Shown: positions 18,362 to 27,251 of the stretch, one piece after another | Numbering within the stretch: the stretch's first letter is position 1 | Layout: the number at the start of each line of letters is the position of its first letter | Origin: an uncultured Nocardioidaceae bacterium | GTDB taxonomy: Bacteria > Actinomycetota > Actinomycetes > Propionibacteriales > Nocardioidaceae | Length of the DNA: 64,000 nucleotides | NCBI GenBank assembly: GCA_902805845.1 | Contig: CADCUI010000020.1 | Coordinates: 1-64,000 of the forward strand | Direction of reading: 5' to 3' | The notes under the pieces: generated by a model | Told to the model about the DNA's origin: nothing | The model's database searches: none | What the model saw: only the letters and a program-made list of their open reading frames with translations | Translations under genes and position numbers: made by a program

Positions 18362-19591
18362 TCAGGAGGAGGAGAAGGAGACCCACGTGGAGCGGAGGCC
18401 GAAGCGGGAACGGAACTCGTCCCCGCTGATCCGTACGTCGTTCCGGCTGCCCTCCAGCACCATGCTGACGATCCGCCCCTGCCACTGCCCGTTGCCGTCC
18501 CGGCTCGTCACCCGGACCGATCGCAGCCGGCCCAGGGACGAGTAGGCACGCTCGATGGTCGCAGCGCTCAGCGTCGTCGACCACGAGTGGACGAGGTTGC
18601 CCGACCAGTCGTCGTAGGGGTCCTTCTTCGCCGGCAGGTAGGAGAAGTTCCCGGCCGAGGTCCAGCCGCCCGAGCTCGAGGAGAACTGGGTGAAGGCAGG
18701 CCCACCCCCGTGGGTCAGGATCCTGCCCGCGGTCGCGTCGACGGCGGCGTTCGTGCTGGCGACCTCGCCGTCCTTGCCGCCGTACACCTGGCAGGACGTG
18801 GTGTCGCAGATCTGGTAGTACCGGTCGCGGTGGGCGGCGCGGTCGAAGGCGGCGTACGTGCGGGCCGCGACCGACTGGGCCTGGAGAGCCGCGGGCCTCC
18901 AGGACGTGTAGACCTCCGAGGGCACCACGCCCTTGACGTAGGCGTCGAGCTTGACGACGTTGACGGTGTCCCGGTCGGTCGAGGAGGCGCTGGGACGGGC
19001 GGCACGCAGCCAGCCCCGGTAGGTGCGCTTGCCCGACGGCGTCGACGGCGTCAGCGCACCTCGGGCGCGGAACTCGCCCTCGCCGGTCAACGCACGGGAC
19101 CCTCCTGGGGACCAGCCGTGCCATCCGTTGCGGTCGTGGTACTCCACCACGTCACGGTTCTGGCTGTCCGTCGTCAGCCGCCAACGGTCCGTGCCGGTGC
19201 TCCTCGGCAGCCTGTAGGTCTCCCCGGCGCCGCGGTCCCGGAGCCTGAGCCCCGGCCGCGCCTCGACGACCACGTCGTCGGTGGTATCCGCGCTGATCAG
19301 CACCCGCACCTTGCTCCGGGTGCTGCGCAGCGTCGTGCCGGGGTAGTAGAACGCCAGGATCTCCTGGTAGCCGAGGCCCTGCCGGGCCGCTCCCTCGGCG
19401 CCGAACTGCGACATCCCGTGCCCGTGACCGTAGCCGTGGCCGTGCACGGTGAACCGACCGGAGTCGGGCACCCGGTAGACCTGGTTGACGCTCACCCCGG
19501 CAGCGGCCGGACCGGCACCGAGCAGCTGCGGTACGCCGGTCGCCGCGATCACCAGGGCGAGCAGCATCGCGGCCGCGCGTCGAGACCTCAT
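18362..19591 (-). CDS. Secreted SpoIID/LytB-domain protein
   Basis: About 409 residues. A signal peptide (MRSRRAAAMLLALVIAATG... cut near AAAG) is followed by HGHGYGHGHGMSQFGA (residues ~50-65), the conserved His/Gly entry of SpoIID-like proteins. Next come DAYVKGVVPSEVYTSWRPAALQAQSVAARTYA and the QVYGGKDGE / SSSSGGWTSAG blocks. In Bacillus SpoIID is a lytic transglycosylase acting on denuded glycans; here no sporulation genes are nearby, so a wall-remodelling role is inferred. ATG 19591 was chosen for the GGGGG just upstream; ATG 19612 is possible. Confidence 0.85.
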   Translation of the reverse strand: MRSRRAAAMLLALVIAATGVPQLLGAGPAAAGVSVNQVYRVPDSGRFTVHGHGYGHGHGMSQFGAEGAARQGLGYQEILAFYYPGTTLRSTRSKVRVLISADTTDDVVVEARPGLRLRDRGAGETYRLPRSTGTDRWRLTTDSQNRDVVEYHDRNGWHGWSPGGSRALTGEGEFRARGALTPSTPSGKRTYRGWLRAARPSASSTDRDTVNVVKLDAYVKGVVPSEVYTSWRPAALQAQSVAARTYAAFDRAAHRDRYYQICDTTSCQVYGGKDGEVASTNAAVDATAGRILTHGGGPAFTQFSSSSGGWTSAGNFSYLPAKKDPYDDWSGNLVHSWSTTLSAATIERAYSSLGRLRSVRVTSRDGNGQWQGRIVSMVLEGSRNDVRISGDEFRSRFGLRSTWVSFSSS

Positions 19592-19683
19592 GAGACCCCC
19601 GAGAAGTGACATCCGAACCAGCCCATCATGGCCGCCGACCGCAACCGGCGCAGGAGAACCAGTCAGCAGGTCACCAGGTTCGG

Positions 19684-21069
19684 TCAGTGGAAACGGTGAA
19701 GCCGTCGCGCCGCCTCGGCGACCGAGCCGCTCATCGAGGGGTACACGGTGAAGGCGTGTGCGAGCTGGTCGGCGGTGAGGTTCTGTGCCACCGCGATCGC
19801 GATCGCGTGGATCAGCTCGCTGGCCTTCGGCGCGACCACGACGCCACCCACGACGCTGCCGGTGCCGGGTCGGCAGAACAGCTTCACGAACCCGTCCTGG
19901 ACTCCCTGCATCTTCGCCCGGGCGTTGGTGGCCAGCGGCAGCAGCACCGCCTCCGCCTCGACCTCCCCCGCGTCGACGGCTCGCTGCGTCCACCCCACGG
20001 TGGCGATCTCCGGTGCGGTGAAGACGTTGGAGGAGACGGTCGTGAGGTCCAGCGGCGCCACGGCGTCGCCGAGGAAGTGCCACATCGCGATGCGGCCCTG
20101 CATGGCGGCGACCGAGGCCAGCATGAGCACCCCGGTGCAGTCACCGGCGGCGTACACCCCCCGGGCGGAGCTGCGCGAGACCCGGTCGACGACGACGAAC
20201 CCACGCTCGTCGAGAGTGACGCCCGACTCCTGCAGCCCCATGCCGTCGGTGTTCGGAACCGACCCGAGGGCCAGCAGGCAGTGGGAGCCCTGGACCGTCC
20301 GGCCGTCCTCGAGCCGGACGGTCACCGCGTCGCCCTCGCGCTCCACGGCGGCCATCCGCGACTTCGAGAGCACCGTCATCCCGCGCCGCCTGAAGACCTC
20401 CTCGAGCACCTCTGCGGCGTCGGCGTCCTCACCGGGGAGCACCCGGTCGCGGCTCGACACCAGCGTGACCTCGAGCCCCAGGGAGTTGTAGGCACCGGCG
20501 AACTCGGCGCCGGTCACCCCCGAGCCGACGACGACGAGGTGCTCGGGACGGCGGTCGAGGTCGTAGACCTGCTCCCAGGTGAGGATCCGCTCACCGTCGG
20601 GTCGGGCGGTCGGGAGCGTGCGCGGCGACGCCCCGGTGGCCACGAGCACGGCGTCGGCCTCGAGCGTCTCCTCGGTCCCCTCGGGCGTCGTGGCGACCAC
20701 CCGCTGCGGCCCGTCGAGCCGCCCGGTCGCCCGCAGCACGCGTACGCCGTCGCGGGTCAACCGGCTCTCGATGTCGTCGGACTGCGCTCCGGCCAGCTGG
20801 AGCACCCGCTTGTTCACCCGGGCGAGGTCGACCTCCACCTGGGGCGAGCCGCCACCGCCGAGGGTGATCCCGAGCTCGGGGGCCACCTCGAACCCGGCCA
20901 TCACCTCCGCCGTCGCGATGAGGGTCTTGCTCGGAACGCAGTCGGTGAGGACCGCCGAGCCACCGATCCCCTCGCAGTCGACGACGGTCACCTCGGCACC
21001 CAGCTGGACGGCCACCAGCGCCGCTTCGTAGCCGCCGGGCCCGCCGCCGAGGATCGCCACATGAGTCAC
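19684..21069 (-). CDS. lpdA: NAD(P)H-quinone dehydrogenase LpdA (lipoamide dehydrogenase-like)
   Basis: 461-residue flavoprotein of the pyridine nucleotide-disulfide family: FAD motif ILGGGPGGYEAAL at the N-terminus, NAD motif VVGSGVTGAEFAGAYNSLG near 180, and a second FAD motif YAAGDCTGVLMLASVAAMQGR. The active-site region reads GIGGSAVLTDCVPSK where true lipoamide dehydrogenases have a CxxxxC pair; the first Cys is Ala here. This is as in M. tuberculosis LpdA (Rv3303c), which reduces quinones rather than lipoamide. Cytoplasmic. Divergent from the next gene by about 70 bp. Confidence 0.9.
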   Translation of the reverse strand: MTHVAILGGGPGGYEAALVAVQLGAEVTVVDCEGIGGSAVLTDCVPSKTLIATAEVMAGFEVAPELGITLGGGGSPQVEVDLARVNKRVLQLAGAQSDDIESRLTRDGVRVLRATGRLDGPQRVVATTPEGTEETLEADAVLVATGASPRTLPTARPDGERILTWEQVYDLDRRPEHLVVVGSGVTGAEFAGAYNSLGLEVTLVSSRDRVLPGEDADAAEVLEEVFRRRGMTVLSKSRMAAVEREGDAVTVRLEDGRTVQGSHCLLALGSVPNTDGMGLQESGVTLDERGFVVVDRVSRSSARGVYAAGDCTGVLMLASVAAMQGRIAMWHFLGDAVAPLDLTTVSSNVFTAPEIATVGWTQRAVDAGEVEAEAVLLPLATNARAKMQGVQDGFVKLFCRPGTGSVVGGVVVAPKASELIHAIAIAVAQNLTADQLAHAFTVYPSMSGSVAEAARRLHRFH

Positions 21070-21142
21070 CAGGCCATTGTCCCACCGCCCCCGCGGCGTC
21101 TCGACAGGCTCGGCCGGCCGCCGGCTCGCTACGCTGCGGCCC

Positions 21143-21595
21143 GTGACCCTCTACGTGGCGTACGGGACGAACCTGAACCCGCACACGATGAGCGCTCGCT
21201 GCCCCCACTCGCCGATGCAGGGCACGGGATGGCTGCGCGGCTGGCGGATGACGTTCGGTGGGGAGGAGATCGGCTGGGACGGGCCGCTGGCGACGGTGGT
21301 CGAGGATCCGCTCGAACAGGTCTTCGTCGCCGTGTACGACGTCACCGACGACGACATGGCGGTCCTCGACGACTGGGAGGGCGCGACCACCGGGCTCTAC
21401 CTCAAGACGCGCGTCCGGGTCTCCACCATGCGGGGCGAGCAGCTGGCGTGGACCTACGTGCTCGACGCCTACGAGGGCGGGCTGCCGTCCGCGTCGTACC
21501 TCGGCGTGCTCGCCGCCGCCGCCGAGGCCGCCGACGCCCCGAGCGACTACGTCGCGGCCATGCGGAACAGGCCCTGCCGCTCCGGCGGCCTCTGA
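21143..21595 (+). CDS. Gamma-glutamylcyclotransferase family protein
   Basis: 150 residues with the family start [19 protein letters not shown] (the YGxN-type glycine loop) and the acidic VLDDWEG stretch containing the likely catalytic Glu. Members remove gamma-glutamyl groups as 5-oxoproline, but many bacterial ones are of unknown substrate. The start is the GTG 7 nt after TACGCT (21130-21135); the longer ORF in the track begins inside the divergent promoter. Confidence 0.84.
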   Translation: MTLYVAYGTNLNPHTMSARCPHSPMQGTGWLRGWRMTFGGEEIGWDGPLATVVEDPLEQVFVAVYDVTDDDMAVLDDWEGATTGLYLKTRVRVSTMRGEQLAWTYVLDAYEGGLPSASYLGVLAAAAEAADAPSDYVAAMRNRPCRSGGL

Positions 21596-21608
21596 CTACG
21601 CTGCCGAG

Positions 21609-22454
21609 GTGATCACCGCCCCGGCCCCAGACCCGCCGAGCGACCCGCCGGGACCTCCGCCGGGCGACGCCGCCGCAGCCGCGGCGGCAGCAGCCGACCG
21701 GCTGCGCGAGCTGACCGAGGTCGAGACCCACGACGTCGCCCTCGTGCTGGGGTCGGGATGGCTGCCCGCCGTCGACGCTCTCGGCGAGACGACGGCCGAC
21801 CTGGCGGTGACCGACCTGCCGGGGTTCGCCGCCCCCCGCGTCGAGGGCCACGCCGGGCGGATCCGGTCGGTCCGCGCCGGCGACCGCCGCCTGCTGGTGT
21901 TCCTCGGACGCACCCATCTCTACGAGGGTCACGGTGTCCGGGCCGTCGTCCACGGCGTCCGGACGGCCGCCGCGGCGGGGTGTCGGGTGGTGGTGCTGAC
22001 GAACGGGTGCGGTGGGCTGCACGAGGCCTGGGCCCCCGGTACGCCGGTGCTCATCAGCGACCACCTCAACCTGACCGCGACCAGTCCGATCGAGGGCCCG
22101 ACCTTCGTCGACCTGACCGATCTGTACTCGCCACGGCTGCGGGCGCTGTGCCGCGAGGTCGACCCCGGCCTCGACGAGGGCGTCTACGTGCAGTTCCCGG
22201 GACCCCACTACGAGACGCCGGCCGAGATCGCGATGGTGGCTGCCATCGGCGGCGACCTCGTCGGCATGTCCACGGCCCTCGAGGCGATCGCGGCGCGGGA
22301 GGCCGGGCTCGAGGTCCTCGGCATCTCCCTGGTCACCAACCTGGCCGCCGGCATCAGCGCCACGCCTCTCGACCACGAGGAGGTCCTTGCGGCCGGACGC
22401 GCCGCCGCGACCCGCATGGGGGACCTGCTCGGCGCCGTCGTACCGCGGCTGTGA
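21609..22454 (+). CDS. punA: Purine nucleoside phosphorylase (trimeric, PNP/MTAP family)
   Basis: Phosphorolyses purine (deoxy)nucleosides to base plus (deoxy)ribose-1-phosphate. 281 residues: [15 protein letters not shown] phosphate loop near 45, [40 protein letters not shown] and [14 protein letters not shown], all diagnostic of the high-molecular-fold trimeric class. The N-terminal ~20 residues are Pro/Ala-rich. GTG start 6 nt after TACGCT (21597-21602). With the phosphomutase and deoC downstream it starts the deoxynucleoside route. Confidence 0.94.
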   Translation: MITAPAPDPPSDPPGPPPGDAAAAAAAAADRLRELTEVETHDVALVLGSGWLPAVDALGETTADLAVTDLPGFAAPRVEGHAGRIRSVRAGDRRLLVFLGRTHLYEGHGVRAVVHGVRTAAAAGCRVVVLTNGCGGLHEAWAPGTPVLISDHLNLTATSPIEGPTFVDLTDLYSPRLRALCREVDPGLDEGVYVQFPGPHYETPAEIAMVAAIGGDLVGMSTALEAIAAREAGLEVLGISLVTNLAAGISATPLDHEEVLAAGRAAATRMGDLLGAVVPRL

Positions 22455-22482
22455 GGCCCCCTCCGCTGCGTAGCATCTGGCC

Positions 22483-23292
22483 ATGACGAGCCGCTCCGCG
22501 CGCAACATCACCTGCACCGTCGACGAGGGGGTCGCCCGGGTCTGGCTGGACCGCCCCGACAAGCTCAACGGGCTCACGCTCGACATGCTCGCCGAGCTCG
22601 CCGCGACGAGCCGGCGGCTCCGGCAGGACAAGAGCCTGCGCGGCGTGGTGCTCACCGGCGCGGGCGAGTCGTTCAGCGCGGGCCTCGACCTGGGGGCGGC
22701 GCTGCGCAACCCCCCGCAGGTCGCGCGGTCGTTCATCCCCTCGCTGCTGCGCGGGACGAACGTCTTCCAGGAGGCGGCGTGGGGCTGGCGGCGGCTGGCG
22801 GTCCCGGTGGTGGCAGCGGTCCAGGGCCACTGCTACGGCGGCGGCCTGCAGATCGCGCTCGGCGCCGACTTCCGCATCTCCACCCCCGACGCGCAGTGGT
22901 CGGTGCTGGAGGCCAAGTGGGGGCTGATCCCCGACATGGCGGGGATCCGCAGCCTCGCCCAGGTGGTGGGCATGGACACCGCCAAGCTGCTCACGATGAC
23001 CGGCGACACCGTCTCCGGCAGCCGCGCCCACGAGCTGGGGCTGGTCACCGAGGTCGCCGACGACCCGATGAGCGCCGCCGACGAGCTCGTCGAGCGGCTG
23101 AAGACCCGCTCCCCCGACGCCGTCGCGGCCGCCAAGCGGCTCTTCGAAGGCACCTGGAACAGCAGTCCACGGCGTACCTTCGCGCGCGAGCGGGCCGAGC
23201 AGCTAGCGCTGCTGGTGAACGTCAACACCCGGATCGCCCGGGAGGCGGCCCTCAAGCGCTCGACCCCGGTCTTCACCGCCCGCAAGCGCTGA
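22483..23292 (+). CDS. Enoyl-CoA hydratase/isomerase (crotonase) family protein
   Basis: 269 residues. Crotonase fold: VARVWLDRPDKLNGL near the N-terminus, the oxyanion-hole strand TGAGESFSAGLDLGAAL, and AAVQGHCYGGGLQIALGADFRI. At the second catalytic Glu position the sequence reads EAKWGLIPD, so a hydratase-type acid is kept. Function within fatty or branched-acid oxidation is likely, but the substrate is open. ATG start 6 nt after TAGCAT. Its 3' end overlaps the convergent EamA gene by 90 bp. Confidence 0.87.
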   Translation: MTSRSARNITCTVDEGVARVWLDRPDKLNGLTLDMLAELAATSRRLRQDKSLRGVVLTGAGESFSAGLDLGAALRNPPQVARSFIPSLLRGTNVFQEAAWGWRRLAVPVVAAVQGHCYGGGLQIALGADFRISTPDAQWSVLEAKWGLIPDMAGIRSLAQVVGMDTAKLLTMTGDTVSGSRAHELGLVTEVADDPMSAADELVERLKTRSPDAVAAAKRLFEGTWNSSPRRTFARERAEQLALLVNVNTRIAREAALKRSTPVFTARKR

Positions 23293-24264
23293 CCCGGCCA
23301 CAGCTGCCCCGGGCTCGCCGAGCTTGACGCAGATCACACCGAGCAGGATCAGCACCCCGCCGAGGAGCTGGACCGGCCCGGGCAGCTCACCGAGCAGCAG
23401 CCAGGCGAAGCCGACGCTGGCCACCACCTCGAGCAGCGCCACGAACGACGCCAGCCGGGACCCCAGCCTGCGGCTCGCCGCGATGCCACTGGTGTAGGCG
23501 ACCGCCGCCGTCACGAGCCCCAGGAACGCCACCGGCACCCACCAGGCGAACGGCCGGCCGAGATAGGTCGTCGGGGCGGTCGAGGCGTGCATCGGCAGCG
23601 CACCCAGCACGCCCAGGACGCCCAGCACCGCGGCTCCCACCACCAGCCCGCCGGCACCGAGCGCCAGCGGCGGCAGCCCGTTGTCCTCGTCGGCCGAGAT
23701 CACGAAGTGGGTGGCGGCGCCCACCATCGCGCCCAGCGACCAGAGCACCCCGCTCGTGCTCAGCTCCGCCCCGGACAGCAGGTCCAGGATGAGGAGGAGC
23801 CCGACACCGGCGACCGCCGCGCCGGCGACCGTCACCGCGCCCGGCCGCTGGCCGTGGCGCAGCCAGAGCCACACGACGACGGCCGCGGGCGCGGTGTACT
23901 CGATCAGGATGGCCGGTCCGACCTGCATCGTCGACACCGCGGAGAAGTAGCAGAACTGTGCCCCCGCGACCGCCATCACGCCGTACGTCGCGACGAGGCC
24001 GGCGTTGCGGCGCAGCAGGTGCCAGCGTCCGCGCAGCGCCGCCACGCCGAACGGGGCAACCACGAGCGCCGCGAGGGCGACTCGGGCGAGGACCGCCGCA
24101 CCCGCGCTCCACCCGGTCTCGAGGAGCCCCCGCGCCAAGGCCCCGGACATCCCGAAGCTCGCCGCCGCGAGGACCGCGAACCCGAGCCCGCTCACCAGCC
24201 GGCCCCCCGGGTCCGCGGCTCGAGGCGGCCCGACCGAGGTGATGTCAGGAGCAAACGTGGTCAT
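23203..24264 (-). CDS. EamA/DMT-family transporter
   Basis: 353 residues with ten hydrophobic segments arranged as two EamA repeats (first begins GFAVLAAASFGMSGALARGLL, second VLWSLGAMVGAATHFVISADEDNG). Related proteins export amino acids or other metabolites. The last ~35 residues (GGEDRGRALEGRLPGDPG...) are hydrophilic and encoded opposite the enoyl-CoA hydratase 3' end. ATG 24264 chosen over the longer ORF because a good promoter lies just upstream. Divergent from a CGNR regulator, its probable controller (inference). Confidence 0.88.
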   Translation of the reverse strand: MTTFAPDITSVGPPRAADPGGRLVSGLGFAVLAAASFGMSGALARGLLETGWSAGAAVLARVALAALVVAPFGVAALRGRWHLLRRNAGLVATYGVMAVAGAQFCYFSAVSTMQVGPAILIEYTAPAAVVVWLWLRHGQRPGAVTVAGAAVAGVGLLLILDLLSGAELSTSGVLWSLGAMVGAATHFVISADEDNGLPPLALGAGGLVVGAAVLGVLGVLGALPMHASTAPTTYLGRPFAWWVPVAFLGLVTAAVAYTSGIAASRRLGSRLASFVALLEVVASVGFAWLLLGELPGPVQLLGGVLILLGVICVKLGEPGAAVAGSALAGGEDRGRALEGRLPGDPGVDVHQQR

Positions 24265-24270
24265 GGCAGA

Positions 24271-24303
24271 TGACACTACGAGCAAGGCGGTAATCTTTCA
24301 ACA
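24271..24303 (-). promoter_or_regulatory. Sigma-70-like promoter of the EamA gene
   Basis: On the minus strand TTGAAA is followed by exactly 17 nt and TAGTGT, then about 8 nt to the ATG at 24264. The same 40-bp space carries TAATCT on the plus strand before the CGNR gene, so the two promoters overlap. Confidence 0.6.
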
Positions 24304-24305
24304 TC

Positions 24306-24860
24306 ATGTTTGCCCATGACACCGAGTCGTCACTCCAAGCGGCCGTCGCCCTCGTCAACACCGCCGAGGAACCGGACACCCTGGTGACGCTCGACGACCT
24401 CGACGAGTACTACGCCGCGTTCTCCTTCACCGGACGACGGGACCGCGACCAGGCAGAGCTCGAGGCGGTCCGCGTGCTGCGCCCGCTGCTGCGCGAGCTG
24501 CTCACCAGCGACCGCGAGCACGCCGTCACGCTCGTCAACACGATCCTCGCCGAGGCCCGCGCCCTCCCCCAGCTGGTGCGGCACGAGCCGTTCGACTGGC
24601 ACCTGCACGCCGTCCCGTCCGACGCTCCACTGCCCACCCGCCTGGCGGTCGAGGCAGCGATGGCCATGATCGACCTCATCCGCACCGACGAGCTGTCCCG
24701 GCTGGGCACGTGCTCCGACGACGGCTGCGACGGCGTGGTCCTCGACCTGACCCGCAACCGCTCGCGTCGGTTCTGCAGCGTCGCCTGCGGCAACCGCCAT
24801 GCGGTCGCCGCCTACCGCGCCCGGAAGGCGACCGGCCAGGAACCGGTGACCGCTGACTAG
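24306..24860 (+). CDS. CGNR zinc-finger / ABATE-domain transcriptional regulator
   Basis: 184 residues. An N-terminal helical ABATE-type ligand-binding region (VALVNTAEEPDTLVTLDDLDEYY) is followed by the C-terminal CGNR finger: Cys pair in GTCSDDGCDGVVLDLTRNRSRRFCS and the eponymous ACGNRHAVAAYRARK (about 157-172). Such proteins are DNA-binding regulators often next to a transporter they control. Here it is divergent from EamA with a shared 41-bp promoter space. The ORF start at 24306 is ATG. Confidence 0.88.
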   Translation: MFAHDTESSLQAAVALVNTAEEPDTLVTLDDLDEYYAAFSFTGRRDRDQAELEAVRVLRPLLRELLTSDREHAVTLVNTILAEARALPQLVRHEPFDWHLHAVPSDAPLPTRLAVEAAMAMIDLIRTDELSRLGTCSDDGCDGVVLDLTRNRSRRFCSVACGNRHAVAAYRARKATGQEPVTAD

Positions 24861-24863
24861 ATT
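24858..24863 (+). promoter_or_regulatory. Candidate -10 hexamer of leaderless phosphosugar mutase gene
   Basis: TAGATT overlaps the CGNR stop codon and ends 7 nt before the GTG at 24871. It is the same hexamer and spacing as before the carboxylase beta gene. Confidence 0.5.
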
Positions 24864-24870
24864 GGTGCGG

Positions 24871-26559
24871 GTGACCGACCCGACCGACCTGGTGGCGAAG
24901 GCCCGCTCCTGGGCCGCCGAGGATCCCGACCCCACGACGCGCGCGGAGCTGGAGCGGCTGATCACCGAGGCGGAGGCGCACGCCGGCGGGACCGCTGCCG
25001 CCGACCTCGCCGACCGGTTCTCCGGCACGCTCGAGTTCGGGACGGCCGGGCTGCGCGGCCCCCTCGGCGCGGGTCCGATGCGCATGAACCGGGTGGTCGT
25101 CTTGCGGGCGGCTGCCGGGCTCGCGGCCTACCTGTACGACCACGGCGCCACCGACGGGGACGCGGTCGTCATCGGGTACGACGCCCGCCACAACTCCGAG
25201 GCCTTTGCCCAGGACACCGCCGAGGTGATGACCGGCGCCGGGCTCCGCGCGCTGCTGCTCCCCCGGCCACTGCCGACCCCGCTGCTCGCGTTCGCGATCC
25301 GGCACCTGGGGTGTGTCGCCGGCGTGATGGTCACCGCCAGCCACAACCCGCCACAGGACAACGGCTACAAGGTCTACCTCGGTGACGGCAGCCAGATCGT
25401 GCCACCCGCCGACACCGAGATCGCCGCCGCGATCCAGGCGGTGGGCTCACTGGCCTCGGTCCCGCGAGGTGACGGTGGCGAGGTGCTGGGTGACGAGGTG
25501 CTCGACGCCTACCTCGACGCGGTGGCCGCCCTGGCCGATCCGGCGGGACCCCGCGACCTCAGCGTCGTCTACACCCCCCTGCACGGCGTCGGCGGCTCGC
25601 CCGTCGTCGAGGCGTTCGGACGCGCCGGGTTCGCCCGCCCCCACGTGGTGCCCCGGCAGGCGGAGCCCGACCCCGACTTCCCGACGGTCAGCTTCCCCAA
25701 CCCCGAGGAACCCGGGGCGATGGACCTCGCCATGGCACTCGCCGCCGAGGTCGGCGCCGACCTGGTGGTGGCCAACGATCCCGACGCCGACCGGTGCGCG
25801 GTCGCGGTCCCCGACCCGCACGGCTGGCGGATGCTCCGCGGGGACGAGGTCGGGGCGCTCCTCGGCGACTTCCTCCTCCGCAGCGGGGTCGAGGGCACCT
25901 ACGCCGTGTCGATCGTGTCCGCCTCGCTCCTGGGCAAGATGGCCGCGCGGCACGGGCAGCCCTACGAGGAGACGCTGACCGGGTTCAAGTGGATCGGTCG
26001 CATCCCGGGACTCGCCTTCGGCTACGAGGAGGCACTCGGCTACTGCGTGGCGCCCGAGCAGGTCAAGGACAAGGACGGCGTCTCGGCCGCCCTGCGCGTG
26101 GTGGAGCTCGCGGCGCTGCTCAAGGCCGAGGGCCGCAGCCTCGTGGACCGGCTCGACGAGATCGCGGTGGACCACGGCTTGCACGCCACCGACCAGCTGA
26201 GCGTCAGGGTCAGCGACCTCACCGTCATCACCGAGGCGATGACGCGGCTGCGATCGGCGCCGCCCTCACGGCTGGGCGGGTTCGCTGTGGAGCAGGTGGA
26301 GGACCTCAGCCGGGGCACCGACTCGTTGCCGCCGACCGACGGCCTGCGATACCGGCTGGCCGCCGGCGGGCGGGTCATCGTGCGGCCGTCCGGCACCGAG
26401 CCGAAGATCAAGTGCTACCTCGAGGTGGTGGTGCCGGTCGAGCAGGGGTTCGACGCAGGCACCGCAGCAGCGCAGGACGCCGTCGACGCGGCGCGGATCG
26501 CCGCGGCCGGCCGCCTGGACGCGATCCGCGCCGACCTCGCCGTGGCTGCCGGCCTCTGA
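24871..26559 (+). CDS. Phospho-sugar mutase (alpha-D-phosphohexomutase family; PmmB/phosphopentomutase-like)
   Basis: 562 residues. All four family loops are present: the phospho-serine site VTASHNPPQDNG (near 155), metal loop NDPDADRCAVA (near 305), sugar loop GYEEALGYC and phosphate loop RPSGTEPKIKCYLE at the C-terminus. Position next to PNP and before deoC suggests it interconverts (deoxy)ribose-1-P and -5-P, as in M. tuberculosis PmmB/Rv3308-type neighbours (order from memory); phosphoglucomutase activity cannot be excluded. I chose GTG 24871 over TTG 24862 on the leaderless spacing. Confidence 0.9.
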   Translation: MTDPTDLVAKARSWAAEDPDPTTRAELERLITEAEAHAGGTAAADLADRFSGTLEFGTAGLRGPLGAGPMRMNRVVVLRAAAGLAAYLYDHGATDGDAVVIGYDARHNSEAFAQDTAEVMTGAGLRALLLPRPLPTPLLAFAIRHLGCVAGVMVTASHNPPQDNGYKVYLGDGSQIVPPADTEIAAAIQAVGSLASVPRGDGGEVLGDEVLDAYLDAVAALADPAGPRDLSVVYTPLHGVGGSPVVEAFGRAGFARPHVVPRQAEPDPDFPTVSFPNPEEPGAMDLAMALAAEVGADLVVANDPDADRCAVAVPDPHGWRMLRGDEVGALLGDFLLRSGVEGTYAVSIVSASLLGKMAARHGQPYEETLTGFKWIGRIPGLAFGYEEALGYCVAPEQVKDKDGVSAALRVVELAALLKAEGRSLVDRLDEIAVDHGLHATDQLSVRVSDLTVITEAMTRLRSAPPSRLGGFAVEQVEDLSRGTDSLPPTDGLRYRLAAGGRVIVRPSGTEPKIKCYLEVVVPVEQGFDAGTAAAQDAVDAARIAAAGRLDAIRADLAVAAGL

Positions 26560-26589
26560 GCGGTCACCGGCCTGCCGCCACCGCCGCCG

Positions 26590-27216
26590 CTACACCAGCA
26601 GGCTGAGGACCAGCAGGGCCCCCAGCACCGCGAGGGCGCCGAGCTCGAGGACAGCCCAGCGACGGCGCACCGGGGTCGGGGTGGCCGCCGAGGCCTGCCG
26701 GGCGGCCCGGGCGAGGTCCTCGATCCGCTGCTCGACGTAGCTCGGGTAGTCGGTCCCGGTGCCGATCTTGGCGGACTGGTCGGGGCTCATCCTGTCCCCG
26801 CTCATGCCCAGCCCCAGCGCGGCCGAGGCACCCGGCCGGCCCTTCGTGAGCATGCTCCGCGACGTCCGGCCGATGGCCGCGCACACGTAGCGGCGCTCGC
26901 CGACCCAGACGTTCAACGTGTGCCGGACCACCGCCGCGTCGATGGCGGCCAGCGGCACCTCGACGTCGCTGGCCGCATTGCGCAGGAGCAGCGCCTCCTC
27001 GTACGCCGTCACGCGAGGACGCAGCAGGGTCATCCAGATGAACACCGCGACGATGGCCACCCCAAGACAGATCTGGAGCCCCCGGATGTCCGGCTCGGTC
27101 GCCGCGACGAAGCCGATCAGTCCGACCGCCACCACCAGCCCGGCCACCCCCACGAACGTGCCGCTGGTGGGCTTGAACCTCTGCACCGGGCTGTCCCGGG
27201 GTGCTTGCACGGCCAT
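26590..27216 (-). CDS. PH-domain membrane protein, hypothetical
   Basis: 208 residues. Two hydrophobic segments near the N-terminus (about 20-42 and 46-64) and one at the extreme C-terminus (ALAVLGALLVLSLLV) flank a soluble part with VTAYEEALLLRNAASDVEVPLAAIDA and VWVGERRYVCAA, a bacterial PH-like pattern. The C-terminal anchor after a basic PVRRRW turn is clear. Function unknown. It is divergent from deoC with 35 bp between them and convergent with the mutase. Confidence 0.7.
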   Translation of the reverse strand: MAVQAPRDSPVQRFKPTSGTFVGVAGLVVAVGLIGFVAATEPDIRGLQICLGVAIVAVFIWMTLLRPRVTAYEEALLLRNAASDVEVPLAAIDAAVVRHTLNVWVGERRYVCAAIGRTSRSMLTKGRPGASAALGLGMSGDRMSPDQSAKIGTGTDYPSYVEQRIEDLARAARQASAATPTPVRRRWAVLELGALAVLGALLVLSLLV

Positions 27217-27239
27217 GCATCGATTGTGCCCGCGCCACC

Positions 27240-27245
27240 TAGACT
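27240..27245 (+). promoter_or_regulatory. Candidate -10 hexamer of leaderless deoC
   Basis: TAGACT, then 6 nt, then the deoC ATG at 27252. Confidence 0.5.
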
Positions 27246-27251
27246 TGCCCG

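Noticed and set aside
19613-19683. Inverted pair CCGAACC / GGTTCGG upstream of the SpoIID gene
   Set aside because: Arms are only 7 bp and almost 60 bp apart; could be chance in this composition.
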